DNA of 64,000 bases from CAVQFB01 sp963711675 (lineage in GTDB: Bacteria > Acidobacteriota > Terriglobia > Terriglobales > Acidobacteriaceae). The position numbers were made by a program, and so were the translations under genes. Below are positions 27,231 through 36,295 of the stretch, piece by piece. The notes below the pieces were generated by a model. The model was not told the origin of the DNA, did not search any database, and worked only from the letters and a program-made list of their open reading frames with translations. Each line of letters begins with the position of its first letter. The stretch's first letter is position 1. Where the stretch lies: NCBI GenBank assembly GCA_963711675.1, contig CAVQFB010000001.1:1-64000 (forward strand), given 5' to 3'.

Positions 27231-27904
27231 GCCTGCTCACAAACATTACGGCGGCAACTCTTGCCAAAGACATTCGCCTGGAGTGGCGCTCCAAGGACGC
27301 CATCAACTCCATGCTGTTCTTTGCGCTTCTGGTCGTGGTCGTGTTTAGCTTTTCTTTTGATCCGCTCGCGGAAGAGTCGCGCCAGATTGCCGGCGGCCTG
27401 GTCTGGGTTTCGTTTCTGTTCGCCGCCGTGGTCGCGCTGAACCAGACCTGGGCTCGTGAAATTCGCAATCAAGTGCTCGACGCCTATCGTGTCTCGCCCG
27501 CTCCCGCGAACTCGCTCTTCCTCGCCAAAGCTGTCGGCAACTTCATTTTCGTCGTCGTCCTGGAAGCGCTGATGACGCCGCTGTTCATCATGTTTTACAA
27601 GCTGCGCGCTCTCGGCCCGGCCTGGCAGCTGATTCCTATCGCCGCGCTCGGCACCTGGGCGCTGGTGGTCAACGGCACATTTTTCGCAGCGATGTCCTTG
27701 CGCACCCGAGCGCGTGAAATCATGCTGCCGCTTCTTTTGTTCCCGATCTCGATCCCGGCGCTGCTCGCCATGGTGCGAGCCACCACCGCCATCCTCACGG
27801 GAGAAGAGTCCGCCAAGTTCTGGATCGTCTTGCTTGTCGCCTACGATGTGGTGTTTACTACGGGATGTCTCTTGCTATTTGAAACCGTGTTAGAGGCGGA
27901 ATGA
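27227..27904 (+). CDS. ccmB: Heme exporter membrane protein
   Basis: 225 residues, six hydrophobic helices; ITAATLAKDIRLEWRSKDAI and FAAVVALNQTWARE are typical CcmB blocks. It is the membrane partner of CcmA, and both its ends overlap neighbouring genes by 4 bases, indicating coupled translation. Confidence 0.9.
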   Translation: MSLLTNITAATLAKDIRLEWRSKDAINSMLFFALLVVVVFSFSFDPLAEESRQIAGGLVWVSFLFAAVVALNQTWAREIRNQVLDAYRVSPAPANSLFLAKAVGNFIFVVVLEALMTPLFIMFYKLRALGPAWQLIPIAALGTWALVVNGTFFAAMSLRTRAREIMLPLLLFPISIPALLAMVRATTAILTGEESAKFWIVLLVAYDVVFTTGCLLLFETVLEAE

Positions 27905-28590
27905 AAAAAGCCTTCCCCATCCTCGCCATTTTCACCGCCGTTCTGTTGAGCTACGCACTCTACGAAGCGCTCGTGGTTGCGCCGACCGAGCAGACCATGG
28001 GGGACGTGCAGCGCATCTTCTACTATCACGTGCCCTCGGCCTGGACCGCTTTCCTGCTCTTTACCATCAATTTCGTGGCGTCCGTCATTTATCTGATTCG
28101 CCGCAGTCCCAAGGCCGACGCCGTCGCTTTTGTGACGGCGGAAGTAGGCGTGGTGTTCTGCACCGTCGTGCTGGTCACTGGCCCGCTGTGGGCGCGCCCC
28201 GTGTGGGGCATCTGGTGGACCTGGGATGTGCGTCTGACTTCCACGCTGGTGCTCTGGCTGATCTACGTCAGCTACATCATGCTGCGGCGTTTCTCCACCA
28301 GCGGACAAACTCCTGTTCTCGCGGCGGCGCTGGCCGTCTTCGGAGCTTTGGACGTACCTCTCGTCTACTTCTCGATCTGGTATTTCCGCACCCAGCATCC
28401 GCAACCGGTCATCGGCGGCGGCGGATCGATCGACCCCCGAATGATGCACGTGCTGCTGATCAATTGGCTCGCCTTTTCCTGCTTCGCCTTCCTGATCTGC
28501 TGGTCGCGCTACCGGCTGGAGAGATTGAAGCGGGACGTCGAAGAGATGCAATCCCTAGAGGCTTTGCTGGAACCGCGGAGCGCCCGATGA
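27901..28590 (+). CDS. ccmC: Heme handling protein
   Basis: 229 residues, six helices. The WWD signature is visible in WGIWWTWDVRLTS, with FYYHVPSAW and MMHVLLINW providing the likely axial His ligands. It loads heme onto CcmE. Overlaps ccmB and ccmD by 4 bases. The C-terminal about 35 residues are a charged, coiled-coil-like tail. Confidence 0.92.
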   Translation: MKKAFPILAIFTAVLLSYALYEALVVAPTEQTMGDVQRIFYYHVPSAWTAFLLFTINFVASVIYLIRRSPKADAVAFVTAEVGVVFCTVVLVTGPLWARPVWGIWWTWDVRLTSTLVLWLIYVSYIMLRRFSTSGQTPVLAAALAVFGALDVPLVYFSIWYFRTQHPQPVIGGGGSIDPRMMHVLLINWLAFSCFAFLICWSRYRLERLKRDVEEMQSLEALLEPRSAR

Positions 28591-28706
28591 ACTTCCTCTA
28601 TGCTGCTTACACCGCCACGTGGATCATCCACATCGCCTATCTCGCGTCCGTGGTGAATCGCTATAGCCGGTTGAAGAAGGAACTGGACGACCTCAAAAGG
28701 AAGTAG
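28587..28706 (+). CDS. ccmD: CcmD-like small membrane protein
   Basis: 39 codons, one membrane helix (FLYAAYTATWIIHIAYLAS) and a basic tail (RYSRLKKELDDLKRK). Length, topology and position directly after ccmC with a 4-base overlap identify it as CcmD, which holds the CcmABC-CcmE complex together. ccmF and ccmG/H are not in this window. Confidence 0.8.
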   Translation: MNFLYAAYTATWIIHIAYLASVVNRYSRLKKELDDLKRK

Positions 28707-28746
28707 TGCGCCCCATGGGACTTGGGGCTCACACCTTGAGCCTGAA

Positions 28747-29142
28747 CTACTGCGTCTTCCGGTAGCGGCTCAGGTCGGGAGGGTTGCCCGGGCGCAGAAA
28801 CTCGTATTCTTCGATCATCGCGGCCACGCCCACCCGCGCTGAGGGCAGCGGAGACTCCACACGAACCACGCGCGCCGTAAACCGCACTCGAACTGGATCG
28901 GTCAGCGTGATATGCGGAGGAAAGGTCATGGTGACCTCGATCCTCGACCCCTCGGCCAGCGGTTTCTCCAGATAAAAGTAAACTCCGCGCGCGCTGACGT
29001 TCTGTGTCTCCGTCACGAACTCGTTGCGCTCCGGGTCGACGATGCTCACCGCAGCCGGCAGACGCATATCGAAACGCCTCATGGTTCGGCGTTCTGGTAT
29101 CGGCTCAACTTCGTGGCGTTCTCTTCCAAAAAGCATTCCCAT
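28747..29142 (-). CDS. PilZ domain protein
   Basis: 131 residues. RRTMRRFDMRLPAAVSI and NVSARGVYFYLE are the two c-di-GMP-binding motifs (RxxxR and [D/N]xSxxG). A single-domain adaptor that presumably transmits c-di-GMP levels to an unknown partner. It is convergent with ccmD. Codons 1-15 precede the domain. Confidence 0.82.
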   Translation of the reverse strand: MGMLFGRERHEVEPIPERRTMRRFDMRLPAAVSIVDPERNEFVTETQNVSARGVYFYLEKPLAEGSRIEVTMTFPPHITLTDPVRVRFTARVVRVESPLPSARVGVAAMIEEYEFLRPGNPPDLSRYRKTQ

Positions 29143-29774
29143 TAGATCTTTGTCCTCGCACCCGAACTCAAACGGTGAAAAGTTCGAAACCTCTATTGAC
29201 GAGCGAATTACCGCTGCTCGTTCAAGGGTTACTTAGTCATTAGTGGTTTGCAAGAACGAAAACCGGCCAGGAATTGATTAGGTAAACGTTCTTTCATCCA
29301 GTTCTAATGTCAAAACGGGGAGTCTTTAAGAAGCATGTAGGGGACAAACACACGGGGGGCAGGGGATCTTAACCCGTTACATGTGCAATCGGTCTGCCAG
29401 TGGGGACCTGCAAGGCAATCCCGATTCAACACGCGGAATCAGTGACTTCGCGGAGGGCCAAGCCAGGACGCCAACCTGCGACTGAAACAGAATGCAGAAG
29501 ATCGGCCCGAGAGTTCGCAGTGAACAGTTCTTCAGCCACTTTCGTGCCATGGTTTACATCTTGCACCCTGTGCCTGCGCATCACACCATGCTTGGGAGCT
29601 GGCTAGGGCTTCGTGCGCTTGACAGTCTATCGGTCAGATGTTTAAGTAGTTGTTTATTTTCACGCAGATCAGACAGGAAGCAGGTATGCCGCTTCGCCGG
29701 CGCGGAGGCCGCATTGCTGTGTATGCGCCATTTTCCTCTTTCTCTCCAGGAAAGCACATAGACCGGAGGAGTTC
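29143..29774. other. 632-base leader/intergenic region
   Basis: Lies between two divergent genes. No credible ORF. It is less GC-rich than the genes around it in places (29230-29330, 29640-29670). I compared it with c-di-GMP and other riboswitch consensus sequences by eye and found no convincing match. A -35-like box is at 29619. Confidence 0.4.
29619..29647 (+). promoter_or_regulatory. Possible sigma-70 promoter of the SBBP gene
   Basis: Perfect -35 TTGACA at 29619-29624; the best -10 after 17 bases is TTAAGT (three of six matches). It would give a leader of about 120 bases. Confidence 0.3.
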
Positions 29775-32700
29775 GTGAAATTGAATCGCTGTGGGTTGGG
29801 AACGGGACTGTCTCGGGGTGGTATTTTGCTGGCGGGCTTACTCGCTATGAGTGTGAGCGTGACCGCTCCATGTTTCGCGGGAAGTCTCGACCAATCCCGT
29901 GCGAACGCAGTCGCTCCGCCCTCAGGACAGTCTTCGACCTTGCCAGCCGCTTCGACCCCCGATGTCCGTGCTCGTTTTGCTCAGGCGCCCCTTGTCTTCG
30001 AGTCCAATCAAGGTCAAACCGACTCGCGCGTCAAGTTCCTGGCTCGCGGAAGCGGTTATGGTCTCTTCCTCACAGCGAACGAAGCGGTTCTGAAGCTGCA
30101 GAATTCCAGCGCCTCAGGCGGCGATTCGGTCCTCCAGATGAAACTCGGCCACGCGAACACGCGTGCTGAAGTCAGCGGAGAGGACCAGCTTCCGGGCATA
30201 AGCAATTATCTTATCGGCAAAGATCCCTCGCGCTGGCACACCGGCGTTTCACAGTTCGGGCGTGTGCGTTATCGCGAGATTTATCCGGGTATTGACCTCG
30301 TCTACTACGGTCATCAGGGAAGTCTCGAATATGACTTTGTGGTCGCTCCCGGCGCTGATCCCGGTAAGGTCGCCCTCAACTTCGCGGGTGCCGACCAGAT
30401 TCAGCTGAACGCCGCTGGAGATCTCGTGCTCTCCGTGCCCGCGGGCGCCGTTTCCTTGCACGCTCCCCGTGTGTATCAGAAGGTCGGCCAGGAAGAGCGT
30501 TCGGTCAGCGGTGCATTCGTGCTGTTGGCGCAAAACGAAGTGGGCTTCAGAATCGGCGACTACGATCGCAGCCGAGAGCTCATCATCGACCCCACGCTGA
30601 GCTATTCGACCTACCTGGGTGGCACGGGCAGCCAGGGTTGCGTCACGGTTTCCGGAACCACGGTACTGAACTGTCCCACGATTGCGGTCGACAACGGATT
30701 CCAGTTTTACATTGCCGGGTCGACCACTTCCATTGACTTCCCGCTCACGCCTGGCACTCCGCTGCCGTTCCAGGGTGCACTCAAAGGTACAACCGACGCC
30801 TTCGTGACCAAGTTCAACACCAGCGGCTCGACCATCATCTTCTCCACCTATCTGGGCGGAACCGGTGTCGACACCGCCGCAGGAATTGCTGTCGACAGCG
30901 GATTCAACGTCTACGTTGCGGGAACCACAGACTCGGCGGATTTCCCGATCACACCCGGCAGCGCCTATCAGACTGCGCCAAAGTCGGCCGGGAATCACGT
31001 TTTCCTTACCCAGCTGAAATCTGACGGCTCAGCCCTGCTCTACTCTACGTATCTTTCCGGCAGCGGAGTCGATGTCGCGACCGGCGTGGCGGTCGACACT
31101 AAGCTGAATGCTTACGTCACGGGCTCGACCACATCCACGGATTTTCCGACGGCACCCACGCCCGGCTCATTTCAATCCAAGCCTCTCGCCCAGAATCAGT
31201 TTTTCGCTACCGTCATCAGCACAAGCACCACGCTGACGGGGCTGCAAAGCCTGGTGTATTCCACGTATTTTGGTGGAGGCTCCCCTGCCAATGGTGTTGC
31301 GATAGGCGGCGGTGTCGCAGTGGATGCGGCTGGGAACTTCTACATCACCGGGGGCACGAACTTCGTGCACACGGGCAATCCGGCGACAGATTTCCCGATC
31401 TTGAATGCGTTCCAGTCGACGTTGCTAGGGGCAACCGACGCCTTCATCGCCAAGATCAATCCCACGGCTGCCCCCGGGGCACAGTTGCTGTATTGCACCT
31501 ATCTCGGCGGCACGGTCGACGGAGCCAATAATCCGGCCGTTACTGTCGGCACCGGCGTTGCAATAGATGCTGCCTTCAACACCTACGTCACGGGTTCGAC
31601 GACAGCGACCAATGTTCTGCTGCCCACCAACATTGTTGCCTTCCAGTCTCAGAACAACGGGGGAACCGACGCGTTCGTGGCGAAGGTGGGAAATCCCGTC
31701 TCCGGCAGTACGGTATTCCCATTGAACTACTTCAGCTACCTGGGCGGCAGCGGAACCGATGTCGGTTTCAGCATCGCTGCCGACAGCGTCCAGTCTGTGC
31801 ACGTGACCGGTTCCACCACCTCCACCGATTTGCACGTGGCGAACGCCATCCAGAACGCCAATGGGGGCGGCACCGATGGTTTCGTGGCGCTTCTTTCAAC
31901 CACGACCAGCACCGGCATTGGCACGCAGGGCCAGTACCTGACCTATCTGGGCGGCACGGGTGAAGATCGGGGCACAGGGATCGCAGTGGATGCCAACGGG
32001 ATCACCTACCTGACCGGCGACACGACCTCCCCAAATTTCCCGTTGGCGAATGCATTCCAGGGAACGCTGAAAGGAACAAGCGACGTCTTCGCAACCAAGA
32101 TCGGCGCGGTAAGCGCTCTGAAGATCACGGCATCGGTATCACCGAATCCGGTCGGACTGGGTAACCAGGCGAGCTTCAGCTATACCATCACTAACACCGG
32201 GCCTGATACCGCTTCCGGCGTCACCGTGGCCGACGTGCTGCCCGTTACGGGAGCTACGTTCACCTCAGCTACGGCGAGTCCCGGTTCTTGTACCAGCGCT
32301 GCAGCCGGTGCGGTCACCTGTGCGGTCGGAGCATTGAACGTCAATGCTACCGCCACCGTGACCGTTGTGCTTACGCCGACCACCGCTGTTCCGTTGGGCA
32401 ACAGCGCTACCGTGTCGGCAAACGGCAGCGTGAGCCAGGGCGCCTCCGTGACCGTTCCAGTCACCGACTTTGCCGTCTCGGTTGGTCCGGCTTCAGCCAC
32501 GGTGACGGCAGGGCAACCGGCCAGCTTCACGGTTACGGCAACGCCTGAGCCGACCTACAATGCCAACATTTCGGTGGGTTGTTCCGCGGGTCTACCGGTC
32601 GGCGCTACCTGTGCCTTCACCACGAATCCCTTGGTCCCGACAAATTCAAGCGCGATATCTACGGCTCTGGTGGTCAACACCACCGCTCGCATCACGACGA

Positions 32701-32993
32701 CGACTGAGTTGTGGGATCGAACCAACAAGAAGGGTTACGCTGCCTGGTTGCCAATTGCCGGAATCGCTTTGTTCGGTATCGGAGCGGGAGGCAAAGGTTC
32801 ACGCAAGCGGCGCGCACTTGGCGGGCTGATGTTCTCTGCGCTGCTGGCGCTGCTCTTGGTCCTGCCTTCATGCAGCAGCACCAAGAGTACGACCACGACC
32901 ACGGGAACGCCGGCTGGGACCTATACGATCACGATCTCCGGGACTTCGGGATCTGCGTCGCACACCTCGACTCTGACTCTGGTGGTGCAGTAA
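29775..32993 (+). CDS. Large secreted SBBP-repeat / DUF11 surface protein
   Basis: 1,072 residues, start GTG 29775 with GGAGGAG 5 bases upstream. Signal peptide, then the family head PLVFESNQGQTDSRVKF and ISNYLIGKDPSRW, then at least six SBBP beta-propeller-type repeats (pattern YSTYLGGTGxDxAxGIAVD ... YVTGSTTSxDFP). Near residue 780 a DUF11 domain begins (VSPNPVGLGNQASFSYTITN), followed by an Ig-like region (VGPASATVTAGQPASFTVTA), one membrane helix (AWLPIAGIALFGIGAGG), and a Thr/Ser-rich end. Such proteins are abundant in acidobacteria and probably face the outside. Precise role unknown. Confidence 0.85.
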   Translation: MKLNRCGLGTGLSRGGILLAGLLAMSVSVTAPCFAGSLDQSRANAVAPPSGQSSTLPAASTPDVRARFAQAPLVFESNQGQTDSRVKFLARGSGYGLFLTANEAVLKLQNSSASGGDSVLQMKLGHANTRAEVSGEDQLPGISNYLIGKDPSRWHTGVSQFGRVRYREIYPGIDLVYYGHQGSLEYDFVVAPGADPGKVALNFAGADQIQLNAAGDLVLSVPAGAVSLHAPRVYQKVGQEERSVSGAFVLLAQNEVGFRIGDYDRSRELIIDPTLSYSTYLGGTGSQGCVTVSGTTVLNCPTIAVDNGFQFYIAGSTTSIDFPLTPGTPLPFQGALKGTTDAFVTKFNTSGSTIIFSTYLGGTGVDTAAGIAVDSGFNVYVAGTTDSADFPITPGSAYQTAPKSAGNHVFLTQLKSDGSALLYSTYLSGSGVDVATGVAVDTKLNAYVTGSTTSTDFPTAPTPGSFQSKPLAQNQFFATVISTSTTLTGLQSLVYSTYFGGGSPANGVAIGGGVAVDAAGNFYITGGTNFVHTGNPATDFPILNAFQSTLLGATDAFIAKINPTAAPGAQLLYCTYLGGTVDGANNPAVTVGTGVAIDAAFNTYVTGSTTATNVLLPTNIVAFQSQNNGGTDAFVAKVGNPVSGSTVFPLNYFSYLGGSGTDVGFSIAADSVQSVHVTGSTTSTDLHVANAIQNANGGGTDGFVALLSTTTSTGIGTQGQYLTYLGGTGEDRGTGIAVDANGITYLTGDTTSPNFPLANAFQGTLKGTSDVFATKIGAVSALKITASVSPNPVGLGNQASFSYTITNTGPDTASGVTVADVLPVTGATFTSATASPGSCTSAAAGAVTCAVGALNVNATATVTVVLTPTTAVPLGNSATVSANGSVSQGASVTVPVTDFAVSVGPASATVTAGQPASFTVTATPEPTYNANISVGCSAGLPVGATCAFTTNPLVPTNSSAISTALVVNTTARITTTTELWDRTNKKGYAAWLPIAGIALFGIGAGGKGSRKRRALGGLMFSALLALLLVLPSCSSTKSTTTTTGTPAGTYTITISGTSGSASHTSTLTLVVQ

Positions 32994-33008
32994 GGGTTGG
33001 ACGGGAGG

Positions 33009-34421
33009 CTAGGCGCCCGCGGACAACTTGTGATGACTCTTGGTTTCGGCGATGCCGTACTGGCGAATCTTGTATAGAAGCGCCTTGTAACTGATCTTGA
33101 GCAGTGCCGCCGCTTGTTTGCGGTTCCAGTTGGTCTGTTCCAGCGCCTGCTTTATGGCTTCCGCTTCCGCCTCGTCCTTCGCGCTGCGCGCCAGCGACTT
33201 CAGCCCTCCCGCCGACTCTGATCCCACCTTTGCGCCGTACTCGCCGTTGGCCCCGCCATTGCCGTCGTTGCGGGGGTTCAGCTCCGCAACCGCCAGCTTT
33301 TCGTCGCCGAGGATCAGATAGCGCTTGACGAAGTTGCTCAACTCTCGCAGGTTTCCCGGCCAGGAATGTTCCAGGCATGCCTGCATCAGCGCCGGAGATA
33401 GCGGCAGCGCAGCCCGCGCGTAGCGCTCTGACATGCGTGACATGAAGTGCTTCAGCAGAATCGGGACTTCTTCCTTGCGCTCGCGCAGCGGCGGCAAGGA
33501 GAGCGTGAAGGCATTCAACCGGTAGTACAGGTCTTCGCGTAGCCGCTTCGTGGCCAGCGCTTCCGGAATGTTGATGTTGGTCGCCGCCAGAATCCGCACG
33601 TCGACCTTGATGACGGACCGGCTGCCCAGCCGCGAGAACTGCTGGTCCTGCAGGACGTGCAGCAGCTTGGCTTGCAGAATGGGAGGCATCTCGCCGATTT
33701 CGTCGAGGAGGATGGTGCCCTTGTTGCACAGTTCGAATTTTCCGGGCTTGGGATGCGTCGCGCCGGTAAAAGCTCCGGCTTCATAGCCGAACAATTCGCT
33801 CTCCAGCAGGTCGGCCGGAACTGCGGCGCAGTTCACCTTCAGAAAAGTCCGGTGGGCGCGCGGAGACAGTTTGTGCACCAACCGCGCCAGCACTTCTTTG
33901 CCGGTGCCGCTCTCGCCGAGCAGAAGAACGGGAATATCCACGTTCGCGACCAGCGCGGCTTGCGACCGAATCTTGCGCATCGCCGGACTCGCCGCTACGA
34001 AGAAAACGTCATCGCAAAGTTCCTCAATCTCGCCAGGGTATGCCTGCTGATTCTTGCCCAGGCACTGCGCGATCACCGCGTCCAGTTCGGTTTTCTGGAA
34101 CGGCTTGGTCAGATAGTCGGTGGCGCCCAGCCGCATCGCCTGGACCACCTTCCGCGTATCGCTCACGCACGACAGCATGATGACTTTGACGCCGGGCTTC
34201 ATCTGCCGCAACTGCTCGAGCGTCTGCAGGCCATCGATGCCCGGCATCAGCACGTCCAGCAGAACGAGATCGGGCTCCATGCCTTTTTCCACGCGCTGCA
34301 GAGCCTCTTCGCCAGTCGAAGCGGTTTCCACCTTGTGGTCATCCACTTCGAGCAGAGTGCGGATGTAGCGGAGCATTCCTGGTTCGTCATCGACCAGCAG
34401 AATCTTGGCCGCGTCGCTCAT
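33009..34421 (-). CDS. NtrC-family sigma-54 response regulator
   Basis: 470 residues. Receiver domain 1-120 with phospho-acceptor Asp in DLVLLDVLMPG and Lys in YLTKPFQ. The AAA+ domain has Walker A LGESGTGKE, the sigma-54 contact loop GAFTGATHP and DEIGEMPP. The C-terminal Fis helix-turn-helix reads NRKQAAALLKISYKALLYKI. Its start overlaps the kinase stop by 4 bases. It activates sigma-54 promoters; the exopolysaccharide genes nearby are likely but unproven targets. Confidence 0.93.
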   Translation of the reverse strand: MSDAAKILLVDDEPGMLRYIRTLLEVDDHKVETASTGEEALQRVEKGMEPDLVLLDVLMPGIDGLQTLEQLRQMKPGVKVIMLSCVSDTRKVVQAMRLGATDYLTKPFQKTELDAVIAQCLGKNQQAYPGEIEELCDDVFFVAASPAMRKIRSQAALVANVDIPVLLLGESGTGKEVLARLVHKLSPRAHRTFLKVNCAAVPADLLESELFGYEAGAFTGATHPKPGKFELCNKGTILLDEIGEMPPILQAKLLHVLQDQQFSRLGSRSVIKVDVRILAATNINIPEALATKRLREDLYYRLNAFTLSLPPLRERKEEVPILLKHFMSRMSERYARAALPLSPALMQACLEHSWPGNLRELSNFVKRYLILGDEKLAVAELNPRNDGNGGANGEYGAKVGSESAGGLKSLARSAKDEAEAEAIKQALEQTNWNRKQAAALLKISYKALLYKIRQYGIAETKSHHKLSAGA

Positions 34422-35356
34422 TTTTCTTTTCCTTTAGGGGATAAGTTAGAAGGCGGTTTGAGGGGAAGCAGAAACGAAAACTTGCATCCAGCGCCGGGCT
34501 CGTTCTCTACCCAGATCTTTCCGCCCATGCCATTGACCAGCCGCCGCGCGATGGCGAGACCGAGTCCCATGCCATCCTGAGTTTCGTTCGACGGCAACCG
34601 GAAAAAATCGTCGAACACTTCCTGGTGATACTCGGGAGGGATTCCCGGGCCAGTGTCGGAAACGCTGATCTTCACGGAGTTGGGGACCGCCACGGATTGC
34701 CGCCGCCGCTCACTCGATCCAATCGACTTCGCCACACTCCGGCGTTCCCATGTGTGCGGCTCCGCGTGCAACCACACCGTGCCCCCGGACGTTGTGTACT
34801 TCGATGCGTTCTCCAGGAGGTTGGAGATCACTCTCTGGATCTTCGCGGCATCGAAGACAAACGCGGGCACCTTGTCGTTGGCCAGGAAATACAGCGCCAG
34901 CCCCTTTTCCTGAAACCGGTGCGACCACAGGCGGCACACTTCCGACAGGTAGGCGTTGATGTCGCCCTGCTCGTACTGCATCCTGAGTTCGCCGGTCTCC
35001 AGCACGCTGAAGGTCAGAAAGTCCTGGATGAAATGTTGCAGCCGCTGTCCGCTGCTGTACATGTCACGCAACACTTCACGCTGGCGCTCATTCAGCGATC
35101 CCAGCTTTTCGCTCTGGAGCAGTTCTACGTATCCGTTCAGAATCGCCAGCGGAGTTTTCAGATCGTGGGCCGCGGAGGCAAGCGCATTCGTAGTGCGCTG
35201 AAAGCGCTCGCGCAGCTGTGAATATTCTTGCAGCAGATCCTGATGACAAGACGGGGCTGGACATTCCCGGCCAGGGGACGCAACTGGACATAACTCGGTT
35301 GCTGCCTTCATTTCGGCAGTGGGCGCGACAGAAGGGTTCTCCGGTGTCATAGCCAT
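34418..35356 (-). CDS. Soluble sensor histidine kinase
   Basis: 312 residues without membrane segment. Short Cys-containing N-terminus (ELCPVASPGREC, PAPSCHQD), HisKA with the phospho-His in SAAHDLKTPLAIL, then HATPase boxes NLLENASKYT, DTGPGIPPEYHQ and GMGLGLAIARRL. It is the cognate kinase of the overlapping NtrC-type regulator. The three cysteines in the first 45 residues could be a sensing element. Confidence 0.9.
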   Translation of the reverse strand: MAMTPENPSVAPTAEMKAATELCPVASPGRECPAPSCHQDLLQEYSQLRERFQRTTNALASAAHDLKTPLAILNGYVELLQSEKLGSLNERQREVLRDMYSSGQRLQHFIQDFLTFSVLETGELRMQYEQGDINAYLSEVCRLWSHRFQEKGLALYFLANDKVPAFVFDAAKIQRVISNLLENASKYTTSGGTVWLHAEPHTWERRSVAKSIGSSERRRQSVAVPNSVKISVSDTGPGIPPEYHQEVFDDFFRLPSNETQDGMGLGLAIARRLVNGMGGKIWVENEPGAGCKFSFLLPLKPPSNLSPKGKEK

Positions 35357-35426
35357 AGCTTTGCCGTGGTTTGGCTAGAGGGGAGAGGCCACTCTACTGG
35401 TTACAAAGAGTGCAGGGGATGTGTTA

Positions 35427-35455
35427 ATCCTAGGGAACGTCCCTTCTCTTGTCAA
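35427..35455 (-). promoter_or_regulatory. Sigma-70-type promoter of the kinase/regulator operon
   Basis: Reverse strand: TTGACA (35450-35455), 17-base spacer, TAGGAT (35427-35432), about 70 bases upstream of the kinase start. The spacer and flank hold an imperfect dyad AAGGGACGTTCCCT that could be an operator. Confidence 0.45.
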
Positions 35456-35701
35456 TCACAAAGGGCAACTTAAGTGTCATTGAGCGGAAAAAGCTTGCAA
35501 CCGCGAGATGGCGCCAGGACCTGATTTCCACTGGCGTTGTAGCAGGATTTCGGGTACCAGAATCCGGTCAAACCCCGCTTTACTCGGGAGAATTCAGGCT
35601 AAAGACCAGCGATAACCGGTGCTGTCCTACTCTTCCGCCTGGAAGGGACTCGAAGTTTGGCCCCTGAGATGCGAAGAACTCCAGAGTAGTTCAAGTCTTA
35701 G

Positions 35702-36091
35702 GTGAGGATTGTGAGCCCCAGAACCCCCCCCAGAGAACGACGTCGATGGGCCCGCCTGCCTCTCGCTATTCCAGTCTTTGTCCGGGGCCGGGATGACCGT
35801 GACAAGGAGTTCCTGGAGTTTGCTACCGCTTTGAACATCAGCGCCGGGGGGGTGCTCATCGCCGTCCGCCGCTCTGTGCCGCCATCAGCACAGGTTTTGC
35901 TCGAGGTCCCCAGCGCCCCGCTGGCGGCCGCTGCCGTCCTGCCGAAGGCCTCCAGGGTATTGCGCGCCAAGGCTCTATGGGTAGCTCATGCGGAGGGCTA
36001 TCACCTGCTCGGCTTGAAATTCGCCCGACCCCTGGTGAACAATTCGCCGGTCAAGATCAAACATCGAAGGAAAGTCACTTCCGCGGTGTGA
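35702..36091 (+). CDS. PilZ domain protein
   Basis: 129 residues, GTG start 35702. RERRRWARLPLAIPVFV carries the arginine motif and LNISAGGVLIAV the NxSxxG motif of c-di-GMP binding; the C-terminus is basic (KIKHRRK). It precedes the sigma-54 activator and polysaccharide genes in the same direction, which fits a c-di-GMP readout in exopolysaccharide control. The 345 bases upstream (35357-35701) hold the divergent promoter above and no gene. Confidence 0.82.
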   Translation: MRIVSPRTPPRERRRWARLPLAIPVFVRGRDDRDKEFLEFATALNISAGGVLIAVRRSVPPSAQVLLEVPSAPLAAAAVLPKASRVLRAKALWVAHAEGYHLLGLKFARPLVNNSPVKIKHRRKVTSAV

Positions 36092-36295
36092 AAAAGTTTT
36101 CCTATGCCAAACCGCTGCTATTAGACCGTTACTGTGGTTTCAAAGCGTGACTCTTTGGTTTGCCTGCTCTCCTCTAACCGCTTAATCCTTCATGCACTTA
36201 ATCCAGTAAGATAGTCCTGCGGATGAAGTCTTAGTCATTTGGCTCTCGGGGTGCACCAGCAGGTGTGCGCGGGAGGTTCCGGCGCAAAGAGGCTC

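Noticed and set aside
29143..29774. Possible c-di-GMP riboswitch before the SBBP gene
   Set aside because: GGGNCAA- and GGACGC-like words occur near 29455-29475 but the GEMM stems and spacing do not form.
36092..36295. Sigma-54 promoter near the EPS activator and Wzz gene
   Set aside because: GG and GC pairs occur (also near 37480) but none at the required 10-base spacing with TGGC/TTGC context.
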